Source of the DNA: Paramecium sonneborni
Taxonomy: Eukaryota; Ciliophora; Oligohymenophorea; Peniculida; Parameciidae
Length of the DNA: 64,000 bases
Direction of reading: 5' to 3'
NCBI GenBank assembly: GCA_905182985.1
Contig: CAJJDN010000044.1
Span: 529,006 to 593,005, forward strand
Below, one piece after another: positions 23,501 through 36,036 of this stretch; position 1 is the first letter of the stretch; every line of letters begins with the position of its first letter. Made by a program: the position numbers and the translations under genes. The notes beneath the pieces are model-generated. The model saw only the letters and a list, made by a program, of their open reading frames with translations. It searched no databases and was not told the DNA's origin.

Positions 23501-26500
23501 ATATTCTCAACTGCTGCATTAGTTGATTCTTTTATTGTTCCAAAAAGTGCATTACAAGAATTTAAGATTATCAATATTCATTTTGATCAGAATGATTGCA
23601 ATAGTATAAACTGTTTATTTTTATTATCAACTCCCTAGAATATTTATTCTATTGAAGCCGATTTGAAAATAGTTTCATTACAAATTCTAAGAACATCATC
23701 AATGATATACTCAGAAATTATTAGATATATTGATTCTTCTTTATGTGTGTTTAAGTAATTCTAGAATATTCAAATATCGAAATTAAAATCAGCAGATAAT
23801 TTAGGAGCTATTGTATTTTATTTTGATGAAATTAAATCTATTGATATTGATACTCTACAATGTGATTCAATTCAATCAAATTAATTCATTTTATATGATG
23901 AAGCCGGGGATGAAATAATTGTTGATAATCCATATAATAACTTAATTCCATCTTCAGAATATTGTGCTGAATAATTATGGTCTTCAAACAATTATAATTT
24001 TTATTGTCTTTATGTAAATGAATTCTCACATGGAGTGAAATTGAATAATATTATCATGAGTAATTAATTGTTAGTAGATTTTAATGCTATAGTTATATAA
24101 TCATATGATATACTAAAATTGAAAACTAGTAGAGTAAAAGACAATTTGACTTAATTTTATTCAAATTATGATAAAGAAGTAATCATTATTTAAAATATCT
24201 ATGCATTTAATAATACTTTACTAGCTTATGATTTGGGATCACAATTATCTTTATTCTTGATAAAATCGTAATAACAATAATAAATTATTATAAAAAATGC
24301 TGATTTCTAGAGTAATCATTTACACAGGACATCTTTATATTAAATGATGATAAGTGCAACTATCTTAGTAATTTAATCATAATAAGCTGTATTGAATATT
24401 TCATATGCAACTTTTGATTATAATAGAGCCACTCAATTTGAATATGGATTAAATTATATACTTGTAAGATAATTAAATATTATTAATTGTTGGTTCAGAT
24501 CAACAAATTAATTTGATGGAGTTTGGGTAAATAAGTTAAATGAAAATTAAATGAATGATACAATTTAAGTATGGGAGTTTTATGAAGTTAAATCAAAAGG
24601 AGCTAATTTATATCTAGTTACATAGGAATTATAAATGAAGGATTGCTAATTCTTAGATGGTTATGGATTAGATGGAGTTGGAATGTTCATTGTAACATAA
24701 GGAAAAGGCAATATATTTATCAATAATACTATTTTTAGAAATATGATAACAAATTTAGATTCAAAATATTTAACTTAGGGAGGTTGTTTATCTATTGATG
24801 CAAAAGCTTCAACTCTTTAACTTACTTTATCATTTATTAATATGAATAATTGTTTGAGTAGATCAAAAGGAGGTTGTATTTGGATAGGATCATCTAAAAA
24901 TTAATAATTAATTTCTATTACTGATAGTAAATTTGCCAAATGTTAATCATTAACATCTTAATTTATGGAAGTGTAATTTTTTGATGTTATTAATTAAATA
25001 GTATAAATGAATAATTTGAGAATTGAAAATAATAATCTTGAAGAATTTTTATCAAAAGTGCCAGCTTTAACGGATACTGAAATTGATTAATTTAAAGTTA
25101 CAGCTTCTCTTTATACATAATCAAATGGATAATTGAGGATGAATAAAATTTACATTTATAACATTGAAAATTAAAACATTATTTATGCAACAAATTTGTA
25201 TAGAGGATATTTTAATTAAATTTAATTTGTAAATAATACAATTTTTAGTGCTCCTCTGTTTCGTTTAACTTTAAAAGATGAATTGGGTACTGCTTATTTA
25301 GGTTCAATTACATTTTCTGGAAATAAATAATTTATACCATTGAAAGAATATGATGAATGTGCTTATTTATTTTATGAAACTCCAGTTTAAGGGTATGATG
25401 AATAAACTTGTGATATATGGTAAGAAAATATTGCTTTGGTAGAGCAAATATTTTCTGATTCCCTTTATAATATTAAAGATTTAGAATTAGATGAAGACTA
25501 TATAAAAATGTCTAATAAAGATAAATATGAATGGGAGGAAACGATTTATTAATTATAACCAACATTTGATGATATTCCACTTAATTTTTAATACAATGAA
25601 AAGGTTAGTGATTGTATTTTTTATAAATTATTCAATGAAATTTCAAATTAAACTGCCGCTTATATTTAAATATTAAATTTAAGATAAGGAAATCATATAA
25701 AAATAGAAGGATTAGAATTCAGCAATAATAATTGTACACTCTGTACTTATGGATTATTATAGATAATTCAAGTAGAAGAAGTAGTTAATATAATCGGAAT
25801 CAATTATTTATTTTGTGTCTATAACTATTTATCATATTTTGGATGTATATCTATTACGAAAGATAATTAAATGGAAGATATCTAGTTTAATAAACCCTTA
25901 GAGGGAAGGAGATTATTAACTGAAATAAATGATTAATATTCAATTCAAGTAAATAATTCAAAAATTCTTAATAATATGGCATCAATAGGAGCAGGTATAA
26001 GTGTTATCGGTTTAAACATAATTTTTGATAATTGTGAATTTTCAAATAATATAGCATCTCTTGTAGGAGGTGGAATCTATTATTATTCAAAAAATTCTTA
26101 TATTTAAATATTCAACTCTAAATTTAATTATAATAAGGCATAAGTAGGATCAGCCATTTATTTAGAAGGTACACAATTAAGCAATTAAACAAAATGTAAC
26201 AATGTTTATGAATAAAATATTGGTACTTAAACGTATGAGGATCCAGTTGCATTAACAATAACAATAAATTATAAAGAGATGCCAATTATACCATTTTCTA
26301 AATATACAAATGAAGATGGAGATGTGATATCGAATACTGTTATAATGATAGATAAATTGGCATTAGAAAAGATTTAGCTATAAAATTATCCTGAAGTGAC
26401 TGATTTATTGATTCTGCCTTCTGGATAAAGAATTGGAAATTACAAGTTCTATTACATTGAAACAATGGAATAAATACCCTATGATTGGAAGATGAAATTA

Positions 26501-29500
26501 ATTTATTTGAATAGATTTGACGAAATCTTAGCTCAAGAATAAACATCAGATTAATGTTACATTGATGGAAGAATATAGAATATCAGTTTCTATGATGATT
26601 CTAAAGATTATACAACCAACTTTACTAGCTTTAATATTTTGGAATATGATGTCAGTTAATCATCTTTTAATTTGAATGAATTGATAATTTAATTTGATCC
26701 ATATATTGATGAAGAACTATATTTAGAATTGAGATGTAAAATATTTTATAATATTATATAGTTTATTGTTACAATGTAAAAAAACCAGTATTGTAAACAG
26801 AATATCCTTATAATGTATTATCATAAAATGGGAACTATTATTTAATAGCAAATGTTAGAACATACCCATGTTAAATGGGAGAAGCTTATTTTGATGAAAA
26901 ATGTGAAGCTTGTGACATAAATTAAAAGAAATTTAGTGTAGTTCCAAATTCTGCCTAATGTCAAACTATGAATTAAGAAAGTATGCTAGATGTAACTCCA
27001 GTTGGAATAAAATTAAAGAAAGGATGGTATAGACCTTATATAGATAATGATCAATATGAATATTGTTTAAATCTACCAGCAAATTGTAATGGCGGATGGA
27101 TTCCAGGAAATCCTTCATGTTATACTGGCCATATTGGTGCACTTTGTGAAAGTTGTGATCTCTATTCTTTAAACAATGATATTAGATATTCTAATACAGA
27201 AAAGTATGTTTGTTCTCCTTGCTAAAATACTAAGGAATCAAGTATAGGAATATTGGCAGGAAATACAATTGCAACAGTTGCATCAATTACTTTATCTGTA
27301 AAAGGAACATATGAATTAGTTAATCAATTTTTAATGGTTAAAAGTTTAGTCTTAATGGGAGTAAGACTTAATTAAAATGCTAATCAATTAGCAACTCTTA
27401 TAAAGATGTTAACAAATTATTTCTAGATTATATAAATCATTAATTAATTCTAATTAGTTTTACCTAAAGGATTAACTAAAACTACAGATGCAGCTGGAAA
27501 TCCAACTAAATCAAGTTCATTTAGTTTAGATTGTCTACTTGAACCTATGACTGATATTAATATGCTTTATTTTAGAATGATATGGGCTTTAGTAATGCCA
27601 TGCATTTATTTGATCATATATTTTGTATAGTATTTTTTTGGAGTTATGATTGGTAAGATTCCCTATAAAGCTCCTATGATAAGTACAGCATTTATTTATA
27701 TGTTTATTTTTGCATAACCTACATTAGTAGGAGGATTTATATAATTAGGAAGTTCGAGAATAATTTCAGGAGTTAATTGGGTTTAGGCAGATGTTGCATA
27801 TCGTAGTGATACTGATTAACATTAATTATGGGTTGCTGCATTTGTAGCACCAATGATTGTAATTTGGGTAGCTATTCTCCCACTAATATTTCTATATAAA
27901 GTATATACTTATAGATTCCATTTAAATAATAGACATATTCGTTCAAGATGGGGATTCTTTTATAATGAATATGATAATACTGCTTATTATTGGGAATTTG
28001 TTAAAATCTTTTAAAAAGAATTAATGGTTATTTTCTTGACATTTTATGAAGATTATGTTCTCATCAAAGGTGCTCTTGTAATCCTTGTTTTATTATACTA
28101 TTCTTGGATATAAATTAATACTAAACCTTATGCAAATAATGATCTAAATTATCTTGATCGTTATTCAACTGTTGTTTGTATCATTACTTTATTAATTGGT
28201 TTATTAATCTATACCTCATAAGAATATGATACTTAATACTTGATAATTATCATGTTTGTTTTATTAGGTATCTTTAACTTAATATTTTTAATAAATATTG
28301 TTTATAAAATATTTGAAGGATATCTAATTAAATTATCTGATAAAATAGATCCAATTAGAGATTAGATTTTAGCACACAAACCTAATATTCTCTATTAATA
28401 TCCAAGTCTAAGATAGTTTTTGAGAAATAAAAAAAGAACTTCTTAAAAAGTAAATGAACTTTGGTGTGTTTTAAGATCTTATACAAAAGAATAAATTTCA
28501 AATAGAAGAAATAATTTACCTAAATATGAAGTAATTAATAATGCTCCTTATGATTTTGCTGCTGCCAAATTACCTAGAGATGCTGCAGCCTAAATTGTTC
28601 CTATTATAGACAATTAGGTTCCTGAATATCTAATTAGTGGAGTAGGAAAAGAATTCTTAGTAAAAGCTCATGGTTTAGTAGATACCTTCAAAGAAGATTA
28701 AAATTAAAATAATTAAGAAAAAGAAAAAGATAATAATAATAATAATAAAGAAAAAGGATTTTTAGATGGATTCAAATCATACATTCCATCAGGATTAAAA
28801 GATAAAATTGAAAAAGCAGAAAAAAAATTAGATGATGTTAAGAAAATAAAGGAATAAGCTGAAAATGTCGTCGCAAAAGGAAAATAATTGGGTGGAATTC
28901 AAGAAACACCTAAAAATGAAGATGAGGTTAAATTAAATTAAAATAAAGAGGAACAACTTAAATAAGGTGAAAAATAAGAAGAACAAACAGGAGGAATTTT
29001 TGGATAATTTAAATCAATATTACCTGATAGTATGAAAGAATAAATAAAAAAGGTTGAACAATAATCAAAATAATTATAAAATAACTTAGAAGAAGCCAAA
29101 TAAATGAAAGATAAGATTGAATAAGCTGCATAAAATAAAAATAACTTAATTTAAAATGGTCTTGAATTTATGCCAATAGAAATGAAAGATTAACTTAAAA
29201 AGATTGAAGATGAAAAAAAAAAATTAGAATCATAATATTAGTAAGTAAGAGATAATGCAGAAAAAGCATAAAATATTGCATAACAAGGTCTTTTAAAGGG
29301 TACTTTGTAAGATGAATACTAAAATAAATTAAAAGAGTTAGAAGATCAGAAAAAAAAACTTGAAGACAGTGTTTAAAATTAAGTGAATTTCGATAAATCT
29401 CCCTTATTTGCCGATAATAGATAATAAAAGCCCTTATTAGAAAATGAAAATCAATTTTAAATCTTTTAAAATGACCCGATGAGAGTAACATAAAGCTAAT

Positions 29501-29529
29501 TTACAAATTTTGAAAGAGAAAAAAAATGA
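20503..29529 (+). CDS. Giant Cys-rich multi-pass surface protein (receptor/adhesin-like)
   Basis: The spliced product is 2982 aa, with introns at 20577-20599 (23 nt), 20735-20763 (29 nt, ends AAG) and 26736-26761 (26 nt). An N-terminal signal peptide is followed by about 600 residues of growth-factor-receptor-like CxxC repeats (for example CIKCQNNCLKCNENGCQTC). Next are about 1400 residues of Asn/Ser/Ile-rich repeats that look like a right-handed beta-helix (GGGIYYYSKNS, NCEFSNNIA). A second Cys cluster reads CYTGHIGALCESC. Around eight hydrophobic segments lie between about residues 2218 and 2583. The cytosolic tail of about 400 residues is Glu/Lys/Gln-rich and predicted coiled-coil. Similar architecture is known from large ciliate surface proteins of unknown function. 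Adhesion or sensing is an inference from the extracellular repeats. Confidence 0.85.
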
Positions 29530-30040
29530 ATAATATTTGATTAATTTAAATTATTAAAATAATTGTATATAAATAAAGTCTATAAAAATTGACAAGATTT
29601 AATAACATTATTATTATTAAGTAAATCAAATGTTTTAAGTTGATGTTGATTAATATTATCTTCAATCAATTTTACTCTACAAATAATAATCTAAATTCTA
29701 AAATTAATCAATTAATATACAAGGGAATATTATTTATTTTTAAAGAATATCAGTTAATTGAATAACTCTTTTCCTTAAAATGATTTGATTAATATTATTC
29801 TAAGTATATTAAAAATCAAAATAAGACTTACTTAAATTACTTACACATAATAATCATATTCGAAATGATTGGAATGTTAATAGATTATTAATTTCTTCTT
29901 AGAAACATCAAAATAAGATTTGATATGGAGCACTAAAAAAAAGTAGATTTTATTTTAAAATATTTTTTTTTTAATATATATTATAAATTGATATCCATAA
30001 CTCTCTATAATATTTAATATATATAAATTCAAAAATTAAA
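29530..30040. other. Intergenic region, 511 bp
   Basis: This AT-rich spacer lies between two plus-strand genes and should carry the promoter of the FAIM-like gene near its right end. It shows no recognisable motif or convincing reading frame on either strand. Confidence 0.5.
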
Positions 30041-31014
30041 ATGTCTGTCAGAGCATTGTATTAATCATAATAAGATGTTGGTAGAAATATTAAAAGGTAA
30101 TGAATATCGCATATAGATTAGCTCAAAAAAAAAGTACACTTGGAAGTTTAGTATTGATGATAAGGATCACACTATTGAACTATTTGTATCAGGATTGTCA
30201 GGTAAAAAAAAAGTAGTCCATAATGGGAAAACTTTGAGAGAAGAATCATCGTATTATGATTTTTATTATCTATATTTTAGGGTTTTAGGAAGTTTTAATT
30301 ATTCCATGACCATTTAAAGTAGTTTATTAACAATCTCTAATAATGGAGATTTATATGACTTAAGGATAAATAACATGTAATTTAGTCATCTTTATCACAA
30401 TGGTAATTTATAATTTTGAGACTAGAAAAAACAAAAAAAGAATTTTAATTCGAGGGTGGATATAATGATGGAAATAATTAAGAAGATTATTACTCTAAAT
30501 TGCCAAAGCCTTCTAAATAAAACAAACCATTATACAAAGAAGAAGATTAAGGATATGATTTTGGATTAGTAGATGATATTGAAAGGATGGCTCCAAAGAA
30601 AGGATTGTAAGAAGAAAATGAGTTCAATACTCATTCTAATTATTAAAAAAATTTGAACATTCAATATAAACCAAAAGATGATCTTTATTCTAAAATTAAT
30701 GAACCAAAACCTTAATAAAGACAAACATAATCATATTCTTCAAAACCATAGTAACCATAAGCATCATTTAATTAATAATAAATTAAAAATGATTTTGCAG
30801 ATTTTGGGAATTTTCCAAAACCTTAAGCTCCAACTACTAATGATAATGTTTTTGGCAATTTTGGTTTTGGATTTAATGAACCCAAATAATAACAACCTAA
30901 CCCATAATAATAATAATCTTAAAATTAATTTTAACAAGACTTCAAGCCAAACCCTTTTGCAGATTTTTCACAACCAAATCAATAATTTTTCTAAGCACCC
31001 TTCCAATAACAACC

Positions 31015-31058
<44 letters not shown>

Positions 31059-31767
31059 TTTAATAATAATAATAATAATAATAATTTTAATAATAATAAT
31101 AATAATAGGTGATTGAATAACCAAAACCTAGACCTCCTCCTTAGACTAATTTATTAGATTTTGGAGATGATCCTGTACCTCCATAGTAGTAATAATAATA
31201 ATCAGTACTTGTTTAATAATTAAATCAATAATAATAACCTAAATATCAATAACAATAATAATAATAATAAATTTAATAATAACCTTTATATTCAATAAAC
31301 TAAGCACCTTAATAAAACTTCTAATATGCTTAAGCACCTTTACAATAATAATAACAGTAAAAAGTTCTACCCTAAGATTTATTGGATGCTTTTGATGATC
31401 CTGAGCCAGTTGTATCATAATAAAATGCACAATAATAAACATAATTCAACATAACTTCTTTGTATTAATAATAATAAGTAAATTTTAAATATATTTTAGT
31501 CAAATATTCCAATTTAATCATCTATCACAACATCATCCCCACCACAATAATAATAATTTGTAATTATATCTTATCAATAATTAGAAATAAAATATACCCA
31601 ATTAATATCAGCCCTAACCTTTCAATTAAATGCCATAACAATAATACCAGACTCCTTAAGTTTCAATTACCTAGTTATATAATCAACCGTAAACATAAGT
31701 AAACATGAATGTACCAGTTTAAATAAATGTAAAAACTTAATCAACTCCGTTTGATGATGTATTTTGA
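30041..31767 (+). CDS. FAIM-like domain protein with poly-Gln tail and endocytic-type motifs
   Basis: The spliced product is 543 aa, with introns at 30097-30121 (25 nt), 30403-30425 (23 nt), 31478-31499 (22 nt) and 31560-31584 (25 nt). Residues about 20-125 resemble the beta fold of Fas apoptotic inhibitory molecule (FAIM): YTWKFSIDDKDHTIEL, then SGKKKVVHNGKTL, then GDLYDLRINNMQFSHLY. The rest is mostly Gln with spaced short motifs: FADFGNF, NPFADF, NLLDFGDDP, DLLDAFDDPEP and a final TPFDDVF. NPF, DPx and acidic LLD-type peptides are typical ligands of EH domains, adaptor ears and clathrin, so a trafficking adaptor is a reasonable guess. FAIM homology is tentative. A shorter start at 30078 (ATGTTGGTAG) would avoid the first intron. 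Confidence 0.75.
31014..31110. repeat. TAA microsatellite encoding poly-Gln
   Basis: A nearly pure TAA run is broken only by a few TTT codons. In the FAIM-like gene it encodes Gln stretches separated by single Phe. In other frames it creates spurious Asn- and Ile-runs. Confidence 0.85.
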
Positions 31768-31828
31768 AATAATTATACAGAAAAATGGCAATTTTTAATT
31801 ATTATAATAATTATTTTTAATATAATTG

Positions 31829-33789
31829 TCATTAAGGAACATATGATCTCAATATTTTGGAATTTGTACCTTGAACTACTGAACGTCCTTATTAATTCAC
31901 TTTATCTTTTAATTCGTAATTTTCAACTTCAATTTGATTAGCTTTTTTTCTAATTTATTCATTTTACTATTTTAATTCATTAATCAATTAATTAATATTT
32001 TTATTCTAATTTACTAAAAATATATACTTGCAGTTCAAGTTATTCTTTATCCATTTTCAAACCTTATATTTTATCTTCATAGTATTATTCTCTTCTTAAA
32101 ATTTAATCTTCTAATTCTTAATTCTTTTATTTATAATTGCTGTTTTCATGTTCTAACTTATATTTATCAACTTTTATGCTTTATTCAAAATCTTCCTTTT
32201 CTTACTTTACCCGATTATTTTCTTTTTATAATTTTTCATTCATAAGATCTTTTTAATTGATAAGCTGCTCTAATTCCTCTATTTTCTAATATTTGTTTAT
32301 AATTTACATTATCTCTATTTTCAATTGATTATTTATACTTAACCTTTAACTATTCTATTAGATTATCTTTCTCCTTCTTTAAAGATTCTATTTAATTTTA
32401 ATGTGATTAGGTCATGGAATCAATTTACTATTATTATTATCTTGTTGTTAAGTTTAAATTATCAATCTCTTAAACTAATTTTCTTTCCTTTTCAGCTCTT
32501 AATTGAGACTACTTTTTGCTATTAATTTAAATTATATTTTACTGTTCCTCTTCGGTTTTTTAAATAACTTCAATTTGTCTATTGAGTTTTTCTATTTCTT
32601 ACTATTTTTAATTATTTTATAGTTCTTATTCTTTGAGTTTCGATTTAAAATTGGTTGAATCTTAAAAAATTTAATCTTTTTCCTTGTTAATTATAAGATT
32701 TTAAGCTTACAATTCCTTAAGTTATTTTGATTTTTCTGAAATCTCTGTACTCAAATTATCTATTTATGATTCAAATTCTATTTTTTCATTTTCAGAATCA
32801 TTTTTTAAAGTTTAATATCTTTTATCTAATTCTTCATATTGTATTATTAATTTCATATTTTCCTATTCAAATTTTACATTTTAATTTTTAACTTCTCTTA
32901 TTTTACTATCAACATCTTTATTCGAGTTTAGTAGATCTTCATATTTTCGTTAAAAATCTAATTTTTAATCCCTAATTTCGCTAATTTCAGATGATAATTT
33001 TTCATTTCTTTATTAATGCTCCTTAACTTATTTTTTATATAAATCAGAATCTCTTTATAATTCTTTTAATTTTCCTAAAAGTTCTTTGTAATTCTTTAAT
33101 AATGTATGATTTTCTTATGTAAGTTCTTTGACTTTCTCTGCCCAATCATCCTTCTATAATCGTTCTTTTTATAGATATATATATTACTGTATAGATTAGC
33201 CATGTAATCTTAAATTGTTCCATTTTAATAAATATTTAAAATTATTTCACATTTTTTTTCTAATTATTCCCTCAACATCTAATTTTCTTCCACAAATTGT
33301 TTTGATAACTATTCTAATTAACTAATATCTTATTTGTATATCTCAATCTTTATTATAAAAATTATTTAAATTCAAATACTATATGTTTTTGTTCTGCTAT
33401 TTATTCATCAAAACAGTCTAACAATGGTTACAACTTTTTCCATGTGAACTCTGTTCTTAAATGAGGCGCCTCTTATCTTGATTCATTTTCATCATCATCT
33501 GTACTAGTGTATGATCCAAATCTGTTAATATATTGTTAAATTTCTTTTAAAGCTTTTTCAACTAAATTTATTAAATAATTTATAGTACGTAATCTTTGAT
33601 ACATAGTACTGTTTTCTTTCTCTCTTTCCAGTTCAGTCTTCATCTCTTAAAGATTTTTATTCTTATTAACTATTTCATGTTGATTCTTCTATTAGAATGA
33701 TTATTGAATTCCTAAAGCTCCTTGATTAACTCCAAATTGAGATTGAGCTAATAATATAAAAACGAGAGCATACTATTAAATCTCGACAT
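31829..33789 (-). CDS. Long coiled-coil protein
   Basis: The spliced product is 611 aa, with introns at 33748-33773 (26 nt), 33348-33379 (32 nt), 33165-33187 (23 nt), 32286-32307 (22 nt) and 32006-32027 (22 nt). A short N-terminal region (MSRFNTQSQFG) leads into an acidic loop near residue 85, then an essentially continuous Glu/Lys/Gln/Leu-rich coiled coil to the C-terminus, which ends SKILRSYVPQ. Such proteins are usually structural parts of basal bodies, cilia or the cortex, or tethers. No specific homologue can be named from the sequence. The ATG lies 47 bp from the start of the divergent Gln/Asn-rich gene, and the stop is 61 bp from the stop of the FAIM-like gene. Confidence 0.8.
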
Positions 33790-33836
33790 TAACTTTCAAA
33801 TTTTATTTTAAATAACTATATAAATTTTATCATTAA

Positions 33837-35470
33837 ATGCATATTGAACATAAATCAAATAAGATTATCAACGATTTCATAAAATAATTTCCTGAAGAAA
33901 GAAGGAATAGCGTAATGAATTTTCTCTTAATTCTTGGATTTGATATTGCTAGAAAACTAGGATAAAATAATTAAGCAGAATTATATTAAACGATGAAATA
34001 GTTATCAAGTATAAATTTGATTCAAAAATATTTGTAGAATTTATCATAAATGATTGCACTTAAAACGGCCAAACTGAATTAAGAGAAGAGATAAGAAAAA
34101 TTTAGCAATAATTAGTTCAACTTAATTCATTGTTCAGTAATAGCGAGAACGAGTAAATCTAATCCAAAAGCTAGGATATCCATAGAAATCAATCCTAAAC
34201 TAAGCCATTATATAGCCATAACAGATTTTATACTTAAAACGATATGGAAGATTAATTAAATGCAAGAATGAGAGAAGAACAATAACATAGTACAAATTCA
34301 AAAAATTAATTCAAACCTGCAAAAAGAAATAATAACAATAAATCACCATTTTAACAAAATAATAATAATTTAACTGCAAAAATTACTGAATCTCCACCTC
34401 CTCCTATGGTTTATTAAAAAACTACAAGCAACAAGTTTAACATCAAACCTCATTTAGATGATCATTAGATGTAATAATTGATTTATTTTTTTAAGTAAGT
34501 AGTTATTATATTCTGAAAATGAAAGACTTTACTAAGATGATTTCGATTCCATTTCTAATAGAGGTCATTAATACAATCAATCTCCAAAATCTATTAAATA
34601 TACATTAAATATTTAAAACTTTGGTATAATTTAGAGTAATTATAGAAAATTAAGGATAAAGATTTTAAACCCATGAAACAAATAAAAAAAGTAAACCTTA
34701 ATAAACTTCCAATAGTAGTAGATAAAAAAAAAAAGTTCCAGCATATTTATCAAATATTGAATCTAAAATAAAGCCTAAATTAGATTAAGATAAACAGGCG
34801 TTCAGAAATTAAAAAAGTATTTATTTTCAATAGTTTAAGATTTTGATGATGAGGAAAATTAATATTATAATTACTAAATGTTTTAATCTTAGTAAATGAC
34901 TGCAAATTTTTAAAATAATAATAATAACTTTATCCGCCCAAGTTAAGAAACAGATACTTATTATGAGATTTAATAATACTTAATTAATTAACAACACTAA
35001 AATTTTCATCTTTCACCAGTTTAAGAAATGAAAACTGATAATGAAATTATTTCAAGCAAAAAAAAAACTTAAAATTGTAAAGATAAAACAAAAAGTTCAC
35101 TTAAAAGCTCATAAGATACAAGTAGTCAAAGATAACATCAGCAATAAAATTTTTTCGAAAAACATGAAAACTTACCTTATTAAAATTCTATAACTCCTAT
35201 TCAAGTATCTGATTTTTAAATGAGTAAACAATAATCAGATTTAAGTTTTGATGCTTTTAGAAAAAAAGCCTAATTCACTTCTCCATATGTATAAAGTTGA
35301 ATTAATATTAGGCGATATCTTTATAATAAAGCTCTTAACAAATACAAACAGCTTAAAAACCTTAAAGAAATGATGAAGAAAGTAGTGAAAGTTTTTCCAA
35401 TTTTACACCTCCAAACAAAGAAATTAGAGATTTTTTATCAAAATAATGCATTTATTAAGACTAAGATTGA
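33837..35470 (+). CDS. Gln/Asn-rich low-complexity protein, unknown function
   Basis: Read to the first in-frame TGA, the product is 503 aa, with five introns: 34009-34037 (29 nt), 34471-34495 (25 nt, ends AAG), 34624-34645 (22 nt), 34817-34839 (23 nt, ends AAG) and 35289-35311 (23 nt). The first 85 residues look folded and helical (IINDFIKQFPEERRNSVMNF, then a basic/acidic coiled stretch). The rest is disordered: Gln, Asn, Ser and Lys rich, with a PPPP patch. I recognise no domain. The frame beyond the first TGA is again coherent (see 35543-35725), so this stop may not be the real C-terminus. It shares a 47-bp divergent intergenic region with the coiled-coil gene. Confidence 0.6.
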
Positions 35471-35542
35471 GATTTTATATTTATCTTTTGTTTTATTAAT
35501 GTTCAAAATATTTAGATTGATTGAAACCCTGGGTAGATTCTT
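35453..35542. other. TA-bounded 90-bp segment holding two in-frame TGAs
   Basis: The segment starts and is followed by TA (35453 and 35543). It contains TGA at 35468-35470 and 35522-35524, both in the frame of the upstream gene. Deleting exactly these 90 bp leaves one TA and keeps the frame open into 35543-35725. No GT...AG intron covers both TGAs. The ends (TATTAAGA and TTCTTTA) match the Paramecium IES consensus only weakly, so this reading is a hypothesis. Confidence 0.35.
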
Positions 35543-35725
35543 TAAAAACCCCCAACAAATTCTGGTAGACGAATTGCTCTATCTCCATTCTTTAAAAATA
35601 TTTTAACAGAAGATGAAGAAGAAAACTTGAAAAGGCAAGAAATTTTTTATGATCCACACATGTATTTTATGAATAAAATATAGTTATTATTTGAGGCAAT
35701 AGAAAATTTAGTCTTACTAAAATGA
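35543..35725 (+). other. Possible C-terminal continuation of the Gln/Asn-rich gene
   Basis: In the same frame as the upstream gene, this stretch reads through PPTNSGRRIALSPFFKN and LTEDEEENLKRQEIFYDPHM to TGA at 35723. The composition is unlike the surrounding AT-rich noncoding DNA. It has no plausible start of its own, so it is best seen as the last exon-like part of the 33837 gene, giving about 558 aa if the 90-bp segment is absent in the mature gene. Confidence 0.4.
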
Positions 35726-35815
35726 ACTAATGTAGAAAAATCATAATCGATAGAATGAAAATGGTCTGCAAGAATAAGGTAAATTTTATTTCAATCTCTA
35801 GTGATTTCATTTAAG

Positions 35816-36036
35816 ATGTCTGAAAGAAGTTTATTGAGTCACACTGGTGACTATTAAATTGGCGAAGAACAAAGCTTTCTTCATTCGATTCAATTAAGTA
35901 GAAAAGGAGCTGAAAATCATTTTTTCAGCCTAGATGATATTGAATCTGTTTATAGCTCCAATGAATAGGATATCAATTTTGATATGTAATTTTAAAAAAT
36001 ATTTTTAGAGAGGACAGCTTAATTTACCAAAATTGA
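35816..36036 (+). CDS. Tentative small acidic/serine-rich protein
   Basis: ATG at 35816 opens a frame of 65 codons once a 23-nt intron (35986-36008, GTA...TAG) is removed, ending at TGA 36034. It reads MSERSLLSHTGDYQIGEEQ and then a Ser/Asp/Glu-rich stretch (FSLDDIESVYSSNEQD). No domain is recognised. A frame extended by a different splice choice is possible. Treat as a weak model. Confidence 0.35.

Noticed and set aside
30678..31124. Asn-rich plus-strand and Ile-rich minus-strand ORFs over the TAA repeat
   Set aside because: They are other-frame shadows of the poly-Gln tract of the FAIM-like gene.
35370..35606. 78-codon ORF in a different frame across the two TGAs
   Set aside because: It is out of frame with both flanking coding parts and has a hydrophobic, chance-like composition.
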